Positions 1 through 9,666 of a stretch of 64,000 nt of DNA are shown here, piece after piece. The stretch lies in assembly GCA_947501555.1 (NCBI GenBank), contig CANMWG010000002.1, positions 72,224 through 136,223 of the forward strand, given 5' to 3'. A program made the translations under genes and the position numbers. The notes under the pieces were generated by a model, which searched no databases, had not been told where the DNA came from, and was given only the letters and a program-made list of their open reading frames with translations. Source of the stretch: an uncultured Paracoccaceae bacterium (GTDB lineage Bacteria > Pseudomonadota > Alphaproteobacteria > Rhodobacterales > Rhodobacteraceae). The first letter of the stretch is position 1. The number at the start of each line of letters is the position of its first letter.

Positions 1-1508
1 TAGCTTTGGAAACCAAATTCTGAGCAGAACCGAGGCTCAACATCCCGGTAGTGATCAAAGTCCCGCCCTTCATGCCAGACCGACCAGAAATGCATATCGC
101 CGGACCCATCCTGATGCCAGGCATCGCCGAAATTCATCGGCCCCGGCGAGGGCGAAGAGGGCCACCAGTTCGCGCGTGGATCGGTATCTTTCAGGGTTGC
201 TTCAATGCAACGGTTCAGCCGGTCGTAATTCACCAGATACCGGTCCCTGTCCGTCACCGAACAGTCGTACCAACCCAGGGCGCCAATCAATTCGTTGTCA
301 CCGCACCACAGGGCCAACGACGCATGATGATGAATTCGCGAAACATTATCAAAGACTTCCGCCTTCACTTCGGCCAGATAGCTATCATCGGAAGGGTACA
401 GATTGCAGGCAAACATAAAGTCCTGCCAAACCAGCAGACCCAGCTCATCGCAGATGTCATAAAAGCTGTCAGGCTCATAGCGACCGCCGCCCCAGACCCG
501 GACCATGTTCATATTTGCGTCCGCGGCAGACTGCAGCAAATCGCGGGTTTTGGCATCTGTTATGTGCCCCGGCAGCGCATCTGCGGGCACCCAATTGGCG
601 CCTTTGCAAAACACGTTCCGGCCGTTCACGCGGATCTTGAAACCCAGCCCAATCGGGTCTTTTTCTGTGATCAGTTGGATGTCACGAAAGCCGATGCGCC
701 GCGTGGCCTTTGCTTTAGCGAAGGCGACCTCTAGATCATAAAGCGGTTGATCACCTTGACCGGTAGGCCACCACAAATCGGGTGCAAGAATACGTACAGA
801 CAGCGTACATACACCGTATGTACAAGCACCCTCAACGGTCTGACCCGCAATGGTGGCGGTCACTATGCCGTCGTAGTTGCTGAAATAACCGGTGAGTGCC
901 AGCGTCACCCCTTCATCGTCATGGTCCTGTTCGACCATCAACCGATCCAACCGCGGCGCATCTGATGGTTCAATCGCCATCTTGCCGTAGATCCCAAACG
1001 GGGCCAGCGCGATGTTCCAGTCCCACCCAAAATCACAGGCCGGTTTGCGCAGCATGTTCCCATGCGGGATCGGGCAGTTTGTGGAATTGGGCAATGCAAA
1101 TGGATAGGCCGCGTGTTTCGCAGCACCCGCCGCGACCACTGAATGGAATGTCACGCTGATGCTGTTGCGGCCCACCTGTGCCACGGCCGCAAGCGAGACC
1201 CGGTACGCACGAAACGCGTTTTCGGCCGTCAGAACGACTTGATCATTGACCCGCACCGTGACCACACAATCGACCTGCGACAGCACCAAATCGACGCAGG
1301 TGTCCGTCAGCTCAAACTCGCGGCTGACGGTCCAGTCCCTTTCGCAAATCCAACGCAGGTCATATTCGTTCTGCCCCCAATAGGGGTCCGGGATCAGGCC
1401 CGCAGCATAGAGCGCGCTGATCCCGTCATTGGGCAAATTGATCGCACAGGTGTAGTCCCCTCTGTCGTCTGACAGGGACCATTCACCCGCCAAATCGCGT
1501 GATGTCAC
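1..1508 (-). CDS. Beta-mannosidase, glycoside hydrolase family 2 (3' end outside the window)
   Basis: The protein would hydrolyse terminal beta-D-mannosides, finishing the breakdown of mannan or glycan oligosaccharides imported by the adjacent transporter. The first 502 codons are visible. The N-terminus carries the sugar-binding domain with a DPYWGQNEYDLRW stretch typical of GH2 mannosidases. LWCGDNELIGAL near residue 400 holds the acid/base Glu (in DNE), and FCSEFGFQS at the window edge holds the nucleophile Glu. One reading frame is kept across the visible region. The start is a GTG overlapping the stop of the ATPase gene (GTGA), so translation is coupled. The family is usually about 800 residues long, so roughly 300 are missing. 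A different GH2 beta-glycoside specificity is possible but less likely. Confidence 0.9.
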   Translation of the reverse strand, partial: MTSRDLAGEWSLSDDRGDYTCAINLPNDGISALYAAGLIPDPYWGQNEYDLRWICERDWTVSREFELTDTCVDLVLSQVDCVVTVRVNDQVVLTAENAFRAYRVSLAAVAQVGRNSISVTFHSVVAAGAAKHAAYPFALPNSTNCPIPHGNMLRKPACDFGWDWNIALAPFGIYGKMAIEPSDAPRLDRLMVEQDHDDEGVTLALTGYFSNYDGIVTATIAGQTVEGACTYGVCTLSVRILAPDLWWPTGQGDQPLYDLEVAFAKAKATRRIGFRDIQLITEKDPIGLGFKIRVNGRNVFCKGANWVPADALPGHITDAKTRDLLQSAADANMNMVRVWGGGRYEPDSFYDICDELGLLVWQDFMFACNLYPSDDSYLAEVKAEVFDNVSRIHHHASLALWCGDNELIGALGWYDCSVTDRDRYLVNYDRLNRCIEATLKDTDPRANWWPSSPSPGPMNFGDAWHQDGSGDMHFWSVWHEGRDFDHYRDVEPRFCSEFGFQS

Positions 1509-2605
1509 AAACGGTCCTCGGTTGCTTTGTCAAAGAGTGATGCACGGGAAGGATCGACCCCGATCTCAATTGTTTCGCCCGCTTGCACGACGGCCTGCCC
1601 ATCCATCCGTATCCGGAAGATGTGCCGCCCCAATTTCGCATAGACAAGCGTGTCAGACCCCATGGGTTCCACAAGGTCGACATCAACTTTGTATCGCAAC
1701 GGCGTGTTGCGGACCAACTCGCCAGTGACCACATGCTCCGGTCTGATCCCAATCACAGCAGGCCGGTTGGCGGTTTGCGGCGCCGCGAAATCATAGCCCG
1801 TCATCGGCATGACCATGTCGTCGACCGTGAAGCGGCCATCTTCGAAATGCCCTTCTAGGAAATTCATCGAAGGTGAGCCTATGAAGTCCGCCACATAGAG
1901 GTTGCGTGGTTTGTTATAGATCTCATCGGGCGTGCCCAACTGCATGATCGCCCCGCCTTTCATCACCGCAATCCGATCAGCCAATGTCATCGCCTCGACC
2001 TGATCATGGGTCACATAGATCATCGTGTTTTGCAGTTGGTTGTGCAGCCGCTTCAATTCGACCCGCAGATCAACCCGCAGCTTTGCATCCAAGTTGGACA
2101 GTGGTTCATCGAACAAAAACACATCCACGTCCCGCACCAGTGCCCGCCCGATGGCCACCCGTTGCCGTTGCCCACCAGACAACGCACCCGGCTTACGGTT
2201 CAGCAATGGCTCGATTTGCAGGATTTCAGCCGCCCGCGCGACCCGCTTTTCAATCTCATCCTTGGGCAGTTTCGCGTTCTTCAGCCCAAAAGACAGGTTC
2301 CCCTTTACGGTCATCTGCGGGTAAAGCGCATAGGATTGGAACACCATCCCGATGCCCCGCTCAGAGGGTTCTGCCCAAGTGACGTTTTGCCCTTTGATCC
2401 AGATTTGCCCATCTGTGATTTCCAGCAGTCCGGCGATGCAGTTCAGCAGCGTGGATTTCCCGCAGCCCGATGAGCCCAGCAGAACAAGGAATTCACCCTC
2501 GTTGATATTCAGGTCCAGCCCCTGCAGGACCTTGACCGCCCCAAAAGCCAGATCGAGTTGTTTGATTTCGACCGAATACGCCGATTTGCCAAGTTCTAGT
2601 GACAT
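1505..2605 (-). CDS. Sugar ABC transporter ATP-binding protein (MalK/UgpC type)
   Basis: This 366-residue protein is the ATPase of a CUT1-type carbohydrate importer on the cytoplasmic face of the inner membrane. Walker A is GSSGCGKST, the signature is LSGGQRQRVAIGRAL, Walker B is VFLFDEPLSNLD, the H-loop is in MIYVTHDQ, and a C-terminal TOBE-type regulatory region follows. Its size matches the MalK/UgpC/MsmK group. It starts 3 bases after the stop of the upstream permease and overlaps the downstream beta-mannosidase by 4 bases, so it belongs to the mannoside operon. It may also serve other CUT1 importers, as MsmK-like ATPases can. Confidence 0.95.
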   Translation of the reverse strand: MSLELGKSAYSVEIKQLDLAFGAVKVLQGLDLNINEGEFLVLLGSSGCGKSTLLNCIAGLLEITDGQIWIKGQNVTWAEPSERGIGMVFQSYALYPQMTVKGNLSFGLKNAKLPKDEIEKRVARAAEILQIEPLLNRKPGALSGGQRQRVAIGRALVRDVDVFLFDEPLSNLDAKLRVDLRVELKRLHNQLQNTMIYVTHDQVEAMTLADRIAVMKGGAIMQLGTPDEIYNKPRNLYVADFIGSPSMNFLEGHFEDGRFTVDDMVMPMTGYDFAAPQTANRPAVIGIRPEHVVTGELVRNTPLRYKVDVDLVEPMGSDTLVYAKLGRHIFRIRMDGQAVVQAGETIEIGVDPSRASLFDKATEDRL

Positions 2606-2608
2606 TAT

Positions 2609-3505
2609 TTAGCCTTTCACAGCACCAGCAGCGATGCCGCGTACGAAGAGTTTTCCCGAGAGGAAGTAGATAACAAGTGGCACAAGGCCGGTGAGAAGTG
2701 TGGCCGCCATATTGACGTTATATTCCTTCACGCCCTGGACCGAGTTGACGATGTTATTGAGCTGAACCGTCATCGGATAGGTGGCCGGTTTGGTGTAGAT
2801 CACCCCGAACAGGAAATCGTTCCAGATGCCCGTGACCTGCAGGATCACCGCCACCACAAAGATCGGCAGCGCCATGGGCAACATGATCTGGAAGTAAATC
2901 CGCCAAAACCCGGCTCCATCGACCCGGGCGGCCTTGAACAGCTCTTCTGGAACAGACGTAAAGTAATTCCGAAACAGCAGGGTCAGGATCGGCATCCCAA
3001 AGACCGAATGCACCAGCACCAGCCCCCCAAGATCCCCCATCAACCCGATTTCGCGCAGCATGATCACAATCGGATAGATCATCGTTTGATAGGGAATAAA
3101 GGCCCCGAGGATCAGGATCGTAAAGAACACCTCGGACCCTTTGAATTTCCAGTTCGACAGCGCGTAGCCGTTCACCGATGCGATGGCGATGGACAGCACA
3201 ACGGACGGGATCAGGATGTTGACCGAGTTCCAGAAACCGCGCGACAGCCCGTCGCAATTGACCCCTGTGCAAGCCTCGGACCAGGCTTTGACCCAAGGCT
3301 CATAGGTGATTTCCAAAGGTGGCCCAAAGACATTGCCCAACCGGATTTCGGGCATCCCCTTCAGCGATGTCACGATCATCACATAAAGCGGCAAAAGGTA
3401 GTACATGCTGATCATGATCAGCGTGCCGTAAAGAAAGATATTGGTGCGGCTGAACCGCTTCTTCGGCTTGGGCCCGCGTGGCCCAGTCATTGCGATATCA
3501 GCCAT
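2609..3505 (-). CDS. Sugar ABC transporter permease (MalG type)
   Basis: This 298-residue inner-membrane permease has six predicted membrane segments. An EELFKAARVDGAGFWRIYFQIMLP stretch is the EAA loop that contacts the ATPase. The N-terminus (about residues 1-20) is basic and cytoplasmic. It overlaps the preceding permease gene by 8 bases and ends 3 bases before the ATPase gene. It pairs with the MalF-type permease as the channel of a CUT1 importer. The substrate cannot be read from the permease; the neighbouring beta-mannosidase suggests beta-mannosides. Confidence 0.94.
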   Translation of the reverse strand: MADIAMTGPRGPKPKKRFSRTNIFLYGTLIMISMYYLLPLYVMIVTSLKGMPEIRLGNVFGPPLEITYEPWVKAWSEACTGVNCDGLSRGFWNSVNILIPSVVLSIAIASVNGYALSNWKFKGSEVFFTILILGAFIPYQTMIYPIVIMLREIGLMGDLGGLVLVHSVFGMPILTLLFRNYFTSVPEELFKAARVDGAGFWRIYFQIMLPMALPIFVVAVILQVTGIWNDFLFGVIYTKPATYPMTVQLNNIVNSVQGVKEYNVNMAATLLTGLVPLVIYFLSGKLFVRGIAAGAVKG

Positions 3506-4598
3506 GTTGTATGTGCCCTTTGACGAAGCGCAGATAGGCGGTCAACGCCCCTGCACAGATAAGAAAGCCAACCAATGGCAGAAGCAGTGACAGTGAGAAT
3601 GACCAAGCCACGACCACCGCCACAAAGCCCGCGAGCGTCAGCAACACCAGCGCGATCATCCCAAGGAAATGCATGATCCGCATGCCCTTGCCAAATTCCA
3701 GATAGGCCCAAGGGATCAGGATGATCACCACCGACACCAGCATCATGGTTGAGGCTGCAAACCCTTGGCCCAGGTTTTGCGCCCGGAACATATATTCGAT
3801 CACATATTTCGCGGGCACCTCGGAACTGATCCCCGGGCCCCCGTTGGTTTGTGCCACAACCAAATCATAAAGCTTGATGATCCCTGATGCGATCAGCACA
3901 AGCGACGTGATAAAGACCGGCCGCATCATTGGGATCACGATCCGGATATAGGTTTTGACGGTGCCGATCCCGTCGACCCGTGCAGCTTTCCAGATATCCT
4001 CGTCGATCCCGCGCAGCCCGGCCAACATGATGCACATGATCAGCCCGGACCCTTGCCAGATCCCCGCGATCAGCAGCCCGAACATCACCGTGTCTGGATC
4101 GTTCAGCGGGTTGAAAACGAAGCTTTCCCACCCCCATTCCCGGACAAGGTTTTGCAACCCGAAGTCAGGGTTCAAAATCCATTGCCACGCGATCCCCGTC
4201 ACCACAAATGACAGGGCGAATGGATAGAGAAAGATTGTCCGAAAGACGCCCTCACCCCGAATTTTCCGGTCAAGCAGCGCGGCCAGGACGAAGCCGATTG
4301 TCAGTGTCAGGATCAGCGAGCAAATCCCATAAAGCGCTAGGTTTGAGATGGAAATCAGCCAGCGGGGCGTTTCCCACAGCCGCTCATATTGGTCGAAACC
4401 AACCCAGTTTAGCCGAGGCAGCAGTTTTGAGCCGGAAAAGGAATGGACAACGGTCCAGAGCGTGCCGCCCACAAAGACCACCATCGCCGTCAAGATCATC
4501 GGGATCGAGGCGATTTTGGCCATGGGATTGCGAAATAAACGGATGGGGCGTTTGGCACCTGCGGCGCCTTGCAGCGACCGGTCTTCAACCACGGACAT
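3498..4598 (-). CDS. Sugar ABC transporter permease (MalF type)
   Basis: This 366-residue permease carries the EAA loop EDIWKAARVDGIGTVKTYIRIVIP. The N-terminal half has the usual CUT1 segments, followed by two extra hydrophobic helices near the C-terminus (about residues 305-350), longer than a minimal MalF-like permease. A GGGAGAA Shine-Dalgarno sits just before the ATG. The 109-base gap to the solute-binding gene is the only sizeable gap in this operon. It contains a weak inverted repeat (CGGCC and GGCCG arms) that could lower expression of the membrane part relative to the binding protein; that is inference. Confidence 0.93.
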   Translation of the reverse strand: MSVVEDRSLQGAAGAKRPIRLFRNPMAKIASIPMILTAMVVFVGGTLWTVVHSFSGSKLLPRLNWVGFDQYERLWETPRWLISISNLALYGICSLILTLTIGFVLAALLDRKIRGEGVFRTIFLYPFALSFVVTGIAWQWILNPDFGLQNLVREWGWESFVFNPLNDPDTVMFGLLIAGIWQGSGLIMCIMLAGLRGIDEDIWKAARVDGIGTVKTYIRIVIPMMRPVFITSLVLIASGIIKLYDLVVAQTNGGPGISSEVPAKYVIEYMFRAQNLGQGFAASTMMLVSVVIILIPWAYLEFGKGMRIMHFLGMIALVLLTLAGFVAVVVAWSFSLSLLLPLVGFLICAGALTAYLRFVKGHIQHG

Positions 4599-4707
4599 TG
4601 TGGTTCTCCCTGTTGGCGGCTTGGCCTATCGAATGCAGACCTTGGTATGGGACCCAAACGGCCCACCCGGTAATTCAGGCAGGCCGCTCAGGATGTGAGT
4701 GGTGGTA

Positions 4708-5934
4708 TTAGTCAGCAGATGCGATCAGCGCAGCGTAACGTGTCTGCGCATCAGCAGCGGACATGTCGCCTGACCAGAACTCAGCCATCAGATCTTCGAT
4801 CTGAGTGGTTGTGTCCGCAGACAGGTTCTGATCGCCCGATGGGAGAACGTTGCCCGCAGCGAGGATCTCAAGACCTTTCTGCATGCAGTCGTTTGCAGTG
4901 GACATGTCGATATCACCGCGCACGGGCAAAGAGCCCTTGGCGAGGTTGAATGAGACCTGCACTTCGGGTGAGATCAGCAATGCGGCCAGCTCTTTTTGCG
5001 CAGCGGTGATTTCAGGATCATCGTTGACAGGGAAGTAGAACGCGTCACCACCTGTATCGAGGATTTCATTCACGCCCAAACCTGGCAAGCAAGTGTAATC
5101 TGTTCCAGCGACGGAACCTGCAACCGAGAATTCACCCTGCGCCCAGTCACCCATGATCTGCGCACCCGCTTCGCCGGTGATGACCATGTTTGTGGCTTGG
5201 TTCCAATCTTGGACGTTGGTGTTCGCTGCCATTGCACGGGCGGCAACGGCCGCCTCAAAGACTTTGGCATACTCAGGACCAGCGGCCACATCGGCATTCT
5301 TGTCAGCGTTCACAGCCAACCAAGCGTCTTGGCCCGCAATCGCGACCGCCATCACGCCAAATGCACCGTTCTGCTGCCACCCTTGCTGACCCATGGCCAG
5401 TGGCACTTTGCCTGCAGCTTCAAGCGCATCGGCGGAGGCTGTGAATTCATCCCAGTTGGTCGGAACATCAAGGCCCGCATCTGCAAAGGCCTGATGCGAC
5501 AACCACATCCACTGGAATGAATGGATGTTCACTGGCACACAGTAAATTTTGCCGTCAAGCGTACAGCCTTCCAACAAGGAGGAGGGATTCACAATGTCGG
5601 CCCAGTTGCCTGCTTCCGCGACATCCGTCAGGTCCAGCATCAGACCTGCTTCGATCAGCTCTTCCGCCTGACGCCCGTGGTTCAGCTGCGTGGCGCCCAT
5701 TGGGTCTCCGCCCAGGATACGGCTGATAATAATGGGGCGCGCTGTACCGCCGGAACCCGCGATAGCGCCATCGACCCATGTATTGCCTGTCGCGTTCCAC
5801 GCGGCTGCAAATTCGGATACTGCAGCGGCCTCCCCCCCGGATGTCCACCAATGGGTCACCTCTAGCTCCACTGCGGATGCAGCGGATGCACTGACCATTG
5901 CTGTGGCCGCGAGTAGTTTTGTTGTGAGCTTCAC
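4708..5934 (-). CDS. Sugar ABC transporter solute-binding protein
   Basis: This 408-residue periplasmic binding protein belongs to the family-1 (MalE/UgpB-like) carbohydrate binders. It has a Sec signal peptide of about 22 residues ending in SASA-AS. The mature N-terminus VELEVTHWWTSGGE is typical of glucose/mannose or oligosaccharide binders. It starts with GTG preceded by a strong GGGAGGAG site. It is the first gene of the leftward operon, and its promoter region carries the LacI-type palindrome. Linkage to a beta-mannosidase makes mannosides the best guess for the ligand, but glucose-type sugars cannot be excluded. Confidence 0.93.
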   Translation of the reverse strand: MKLTTKLLAATAMVSASAASAVELEVTHWWTSGGEAAAVSEFAAAWNATGNTWVDGAIAGSGGTARPIIISRILGGDPMGATQLNHGRQAEELIEAGLMLDLTDVAEAGNWADIVNPSSLLEGCTLDGKIYCVPVNIHSFQWMWLSHQAFADAGLDVPTNWDEFTASADALEAAGKVPLAMGQQGWQQNGAFGVMAVAIAGQDAWLAVNADKNADVAAGPEYAKVFEAAVAARAMAANTNVQDWNQATNMVITGEAGAQIMGDWAQGEFSVAGSVAGTDYTCLPGLGVNEILDTGGDAFYFPVNDDPEITAAQKELAALLISPEVQVSFNLAKGSLPVRGDIDMSTANDCMQKGLEILAAGNVLPSGDQNLSADTTTQIEDLMAEFWSGDMSAADAQTRYAALIASAD

Positions 5935-5952
5935 GATTCTCTCCTCCCTGGT

Positions 5953-5988
5953 TCTAAATCGTTGTAGAAAATTCTATAACGATTTAGA
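5953..5988. promoter_or_regulatory. 36-base palindromic operator for the LacI-type regulator
   Basis: The left arm TCTAAATCGTTGTAGAAA and the right arm ATTCTATAACGATTTAGA pair at 16 of 18 positions. The palindrome sits 18 bases upstream of the solute-binding GTG, in the gap divergent to the LacI gene, so bound repressor would block the leftward operon. A related half, TAAAGCGTTGTA, lies at 6044-6055 nearer the regulator gene and could serve autoregulation. Its length suggests two overlapping operators or a binding site plus promoter symmetry. Confidence 0.7.
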
Positions 5989-6140
5989 TTGACCTCGCAA
6001 GATAAATTAAGCCAGTATCGTTGAAACCTGGGCAAACTCTCACTAAAGCGTTGTAATTCATTTGTTTTTGCCTCAACCCGAGCCAGGCGGGTGGTGCAAG
6101 CACCGCAGGATCGACCGCAAATACTCGGAGAACTGTCATC

Positions 6141-7184
6141 ATGACGCGCAGCAAAAGACAGTCAGGTATCACGCCCGCGACGTTGTCAGCGGACGGCAAG
6201 CCCACACTGAAAACCATTGCGCATCTCAGCGGTTTGGCTGTCCCAACCGTATCGCGTGCTTTGAACGATGCCCCAGATATTGGCGTTGAGACCAAGAAAC
6301 TGATCCGCAAGATCGCCAATGACATCGGCTATGTCCCAAATCGCGCCGGCGTCCGCCTGCGCACCGGTCGTACCAATGTCATCGGCCTTGTGATGACGAC
6401 CGAGCATGATCTGATGAGCCACTCTGCCCGCCTGATTTCCTCGGTTGCCGCTGGTTTGCGCCATACGCCATTTCATATGGTTGTCACCCCGTTTTTCCCG
6501 GATCAGGACCCGATGGACCCGGTGCGTTATATTGTGGAAACCGGATCAGCGGATGCCGTGATCATAAACCAGATCCAGGCACAGGACCCCCGTGTTGCAT
6601 ACCTGATGGAACGCAACTTCCCCTTTGCCACCCATGGCCGCACCGATTGGGCCGATCGGCATCCCTATTATGATTACGACAATGAGGCCTTTGGCCATCT
6701 CGCGGTGAAACAATTGGCCGCGCGTGGCCGCAAAGACATTCTTGTGATTGCCCCACCACCGGAACACAACTATTCCCAGCATATTATGTCGGGCGTTTCA
6801 TCCGGGGGCGTTGCAAACGACGTGCAGGTCACCGTGGCCACGGGTGTGACCAGCGACACCATCAGCGCCGAGATCGTGGCCTTCCTGCGCGAGACGTTGA
6901 AAAATCGGCCCAGCATCGACGCGGTGATTACGGCCTCAACCTCTTCTGCGATGGCCGCTGTGGCCGCCTTGGAACAGCATGGCGCGCAAGTCGGTCAGCA
7001 AATCGATGTTTTCGCCAAAGAGGCTATTCCTTTCCTAAAACTCTTCCGCGCCGATATTCTGACCCTGTCCGAGCAGGTCAACACAGCCGGAGATTTTCTG
7101 GCCAAAGCGGCCATTCAGGCGATCCGCCAGCCGGACGAGCCACCGATGCAATGTCTCGAGGTCCCCTCCGACGATGCCCAATGA
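6141..7184 (+). CDS. LacI family transcriptional regulator
   Basis: This 347-residue repressor has an N-terminal LacI helix-turn-helix (PTLKTIAHLSGLAVPTVSRAL, about residues 21-41), a hinge (YVPNRAGVRLRTGRT) and a periplasmic-binding-protein-like effector domain. About 20 residues precede the helix-turn-helix, slightly longer than usual. GGAG lies 10 bases before the ATG. It is divergent from the sugar operon and is the obvious local regulator, with the inducer probably a mannoside or its breakdown product. It converges on the FGE-domain gene; the 178-base gap after it holds no recognisable gene. Confidence 0.93.
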   Translation: MTRSKRQSGITPATLSADGKPTLKTIAHLSGLAVPTVSRALNDAPDIGVETKKLIRKIANDIGYVPNRAGVRLRTGRTNVIGLVMTTEHDLMSHSARLISSVAAGLRHTPFHMVVTPFFPDQDPMDPVRYIVETGSADAVIINQIQAQDPRVAYLMERNFPFATHGRTDWADRHPYYDYDNEAFGHLAVKQLAARGRKDILVIAPPPEHNYSQHIMSGVSSGGVANDVQVTVATGVTSDTISAEIVAFLRETLKNRPSIDAVITASTSSAMAAVAALEQHGAQVGQQIDVFAKEAIPFLKLFRADILTLSEQVNTAGDFLAKAAIQAIRQPDEPPMQCLEVPSDDAQ

Positions 7185-7362
7185 TGGTGATCAGGCGGAG
7201 GAATGTGAGCCTTCGATCAATACCGTTCAGGGTCGGAGTGTTCACTGGACGGTCTGTCGCAGGCAGCGCAATAAAGGACCGGTTTGAGCCCAAATTACCG
7301 AATTTCTGCTTTGCAACCAACGTCGGCTAATGCCGTTTCTCCAAAATTGTAGCGCTGATCAA

Positions 7363-8343
7363 TTATCGTGTTTCAGAGTTCGGAAAAATACGGACCAAAC
7401 GAAAGCCGACAAAGCTACGACGGTAGTCGTCATACGGCCCAATGCGGAAAGATGGGCGCACACCGTCCATCGCCATTTCATACCCGCCCCCCTTTGCCAC
7501 ATACCTGTCACAGCCTTGTTCCGCGTGATCCAGATACGCGCTGTTTGTGGGCAGGCCTAAATGCCGTTTTGTGAAACAGGATATCGTAATTTCATAGACA
7601 TTGCCGGACATGTGCCGCAGGCCCCAAGGGTTGGCGGCGTCCAATTCATCAACAGGCACTGGAACCGCACGACTGAGTAAGTTCGGAAATGGGCGGCCGC
7701 GATTATGCTCTGTCCCATCACCGGAAAAATTTGCCTGATCCGACGTCAACACATCCCCTTGCGCGAAGCGTGTTGTTGTACCGGCACGCGCGGCATATTC
7801 CCACTCGGCCTCTGTCGGTAGACGGTAAGCCTCAACACCAACACGGGCGTTTAGCCAAGCCACGTATTCCTGAATGTCCAACAAAGAGACATCGATGGCT
7901 GGGTGATCGGGACCAAGTTCGACATCGCCGCGTCGAAACACCACAACAGAGTGATCTGGGTTATGTGAGCATCCGCCATCACGCACGCAGGCCATCCACT
8001 CAGCATGGGTCACTTCGTTCACACCCATGGCGTAGGGCGTGTCCATCAGCACTTCGTGCTGCGGTCCTTCATGCGGTATGTTATAAAGGCCATCGGGCCC
8101 CTCATATGCAACCGGACCCTTCCCCTCAACATCCCAAATTGACGACCAAGACTCCCCTTCACTGGCCCCCATCATGAATGACCCAAGCGGCATAACCGCC
8201 ATTTCGGGACAAACGTCACATTCTTGAAAGACATCTAGCGGCACCACGATGCTGCCATTCGCAACCACATAACTTTCTTCTGCTGCCAGCGGCGTAGACA
8301 AAAGCAAAAGCGAAAGAGTGAATTTCCATGTGTTTTTCATCAC
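7363..8343 (-). CDS. Exported protein with formylglycine-generating-enzyme (SUMF1-like) domain
   Basis: This 326-residue protein has a signal peptide (about 20 residues, ending LAAEE) and one FGE/sulfatase-modifying-factor domain: CPEMAVMPLGSFMMGAS at the front, EVTHAEWMACVRDGG, YRLPTEAEWEYAARAG in the middle, SGNVYEI, and RPSFRIGPYDDYRRSFVGFRL at the end. True formylglycine-generating enzymes use a cysteine pair near the C-terminal end; here that stretch reads KGGGYEMAMDG without cysteine. A sulfatase-activating role is therefore unlikely, and a binding or structural role of the fold is more probable. No sulfatase gene is nearby. Two adjacent ATG codons (8343, 8340) are possible starts. Confidence 0.85.
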   Translation of the reverse strand: MMKNTWKFTLSLLLLSTPLAAEESYVVANGSIVVPLDVFQECDVCPEMAVMPLGSFMMGASEGESWSSIWDVEGKGPVAYEGPDGLYNIPHEGPQHEVLMDTPYAMGVNEVTHAEWMACVRDGGCSHNPDHSVVVFRRGDVELGPDHPAIDVSLLDIQEYVAWLNARVGVEAYRLPTEAEWEYAARAGTTTRFAQGDVLTSDQANFSGDGTEHNRGRPFPNLLSRAVPVPVDELDAANPWGLRHMSGNVYEITISCFTKRHLGLPTNSAYLDHAEQGCDRYVAKGGGYEMAMDGVRPSFRIGPYDDYRRSFVGFRLVRIFPNSETR

Positions 8344-8523
8344 GTATCAATACCCAAAGTCAGTCACATGAGCTACCCAAAAGCGGCCGTTGATTCAAAC
8401 GCAGCGAGTGTCTCAAAAGTCCCGCATAGCAGACAACTGTCAAAATCGAATACCATCCAAATCACCACAAAAATTGCATCCTCGCGCCCTTCCCGTTAGC
8501 CATAGTGGAAAGGAGCCTTGCCC

Positions 8524-9666
8524 ATGTCGATTGATCCCGTTGCCCTGACCGCTGATCTGGTCCGTTGTCCCTCTGTTACCCCTGCTGAAGGCGGGGCTTT
8601 GGTGCTCTTGGAAGACATCCTGACCAAGGGCGGTTTCACCTGCACCCGCGTCGACCGTGGTGGCATCTCCAATCTTTACGCCCGTTGGGGCCGCCAAGGG
8701 GCTAATCGCACTTTTGGGTTCAACGGCCACACGGACGTGGTCCCATTGGGGGATGAGGCGGCGTGGACCATGCCCCCCTTTGGAGCCGAGATTAAGGATG
8801 GCTATCTTTATGGGCGTGGCTCCACCGATATGAAATCAGGTGTTGCGGCCTTTGCTGCGGCGGCACTCGATTTTGTGGCCGAGACGCCCCCCGATGGGGC
8901 CGTTGTTCTGGCGATCACCGGGGATGAAGAGGCGGACGCGGTCGACGGTACCGCCGCCCTGCTGGACTGGATGGATGACAATAACGAGGCGATGTCGGTC
9001 TGTTTGGTGGGTGAGCCTACCTGCCCCGATGTCATGGGGGAGGCGATGAAGATCGGCCGCCGCGGATCAATGACCGCGTTCTTCACGGTCACCGGCGTAC
9101 AGGGGCATGCGGCCTATCCGCACCGGGCCCGGAACCCGGTCTCTGCCACGGCCCGGCTGATGGATGTGCTCTCCTCGCGGGTGCTGGACGAAGGGACCGC
9201 GCATTTCGATCCGTCGTCATTGCAGGTGCTCACCATCGATACCGGCAACCCCGCCACAAATGTGATCCCGGCGCAAACCACGGCCACCGTGAATATCCGC
9301 TTCAACGATGCCCATAACAGCGGCGGGCTGACCGGCTGGATTTTGGAAGAAGCCGATAAGGTCATGACCGAATTCGGTGTGACGGTTGATATGCGGGTGA
9401 AGGTGTCAGGCGAGAGCTTTGTCACGCCGCCAGGCCCACTGTCTGACCTGATTGGCAAGGCGGTTGCGGCCGAAACCGGGCTGACCCCTGTGCTGTCGAC
9501 CTCGGGCGGGACCTCAGACGCGCGGTTTGTGAAAAATCACTGTCCGGTGGTGGAATTTGGGCTGGTGGGCAAGACCATGCATCAGGTGGATGAGCGGGTT
9601 TCCGTCGAACAGATCGGCCAGCTGAAAGCGATCTACAAACGTATCCTGACGGATTACTTCGGGTGA
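8524..9666 (+). CDS. dapE: Succinyl-diaminopimelate desuccinylase
   Basis: DapE hydrolyses N-succinyl-LL-2,6-diaminopimelate to LL-diaminopimelate and succinate, in the lysine and peptidoglycan precursor pathway. The 380-residue protein is a M20 di-zinc peptidase: GHTDVVP (metal His and Asp), [11 protein letters not shown] (bridging Asp), GDEEADA (catalytic Glu), and a C-terminal [11 protein letters not shown] and [12 protein letters not shown]. The ATG at 8524 has AGGAG 9 bases upstream; an in-frame TTG six bases earlier is less well placed. The following GNAT gene overlaps its stop (GTGA). Confidence 0.96.
   Translation: MSIDPVALTADLVRCPSVTPAEGGALVLLEDILTKGGFTCTRVDRGGISNLYARWGRQGANRTFGFNGHTDVVPLGDEAAWTMPPFGAEIKDGYLYGRGSTDMKSGVAAFAAAALDFVAETPPDGAVVLAITGDEEADAVDGTAALLDWMDDNNEAMSVCLVGEPTCPDVMGEAMKIGRRGSMTAFFTVTGVQGHAAYPHRARNPVSATARLMDVLSSRVLDEGTAHFDPSSLQVLTIDTGNPATNVIPAQTTATVNIRFNDAHNSGGLTGWILEEADKVMTEFGVTVDMRVKVSGESFVTPPGPLSDLIGKAVAAETGLTPVLSTSGGTSDARFVKNHCPVVEFGLVGKTMHQVDERVSVEQIGQLKAIYKRILTDYFG

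Noticed and set aside
7363..8343. Sulfatase-activating formylglycine-generating enzyme
   Set aside because: The active-site cysteine pair is missing and no sulfatase is adjacent.
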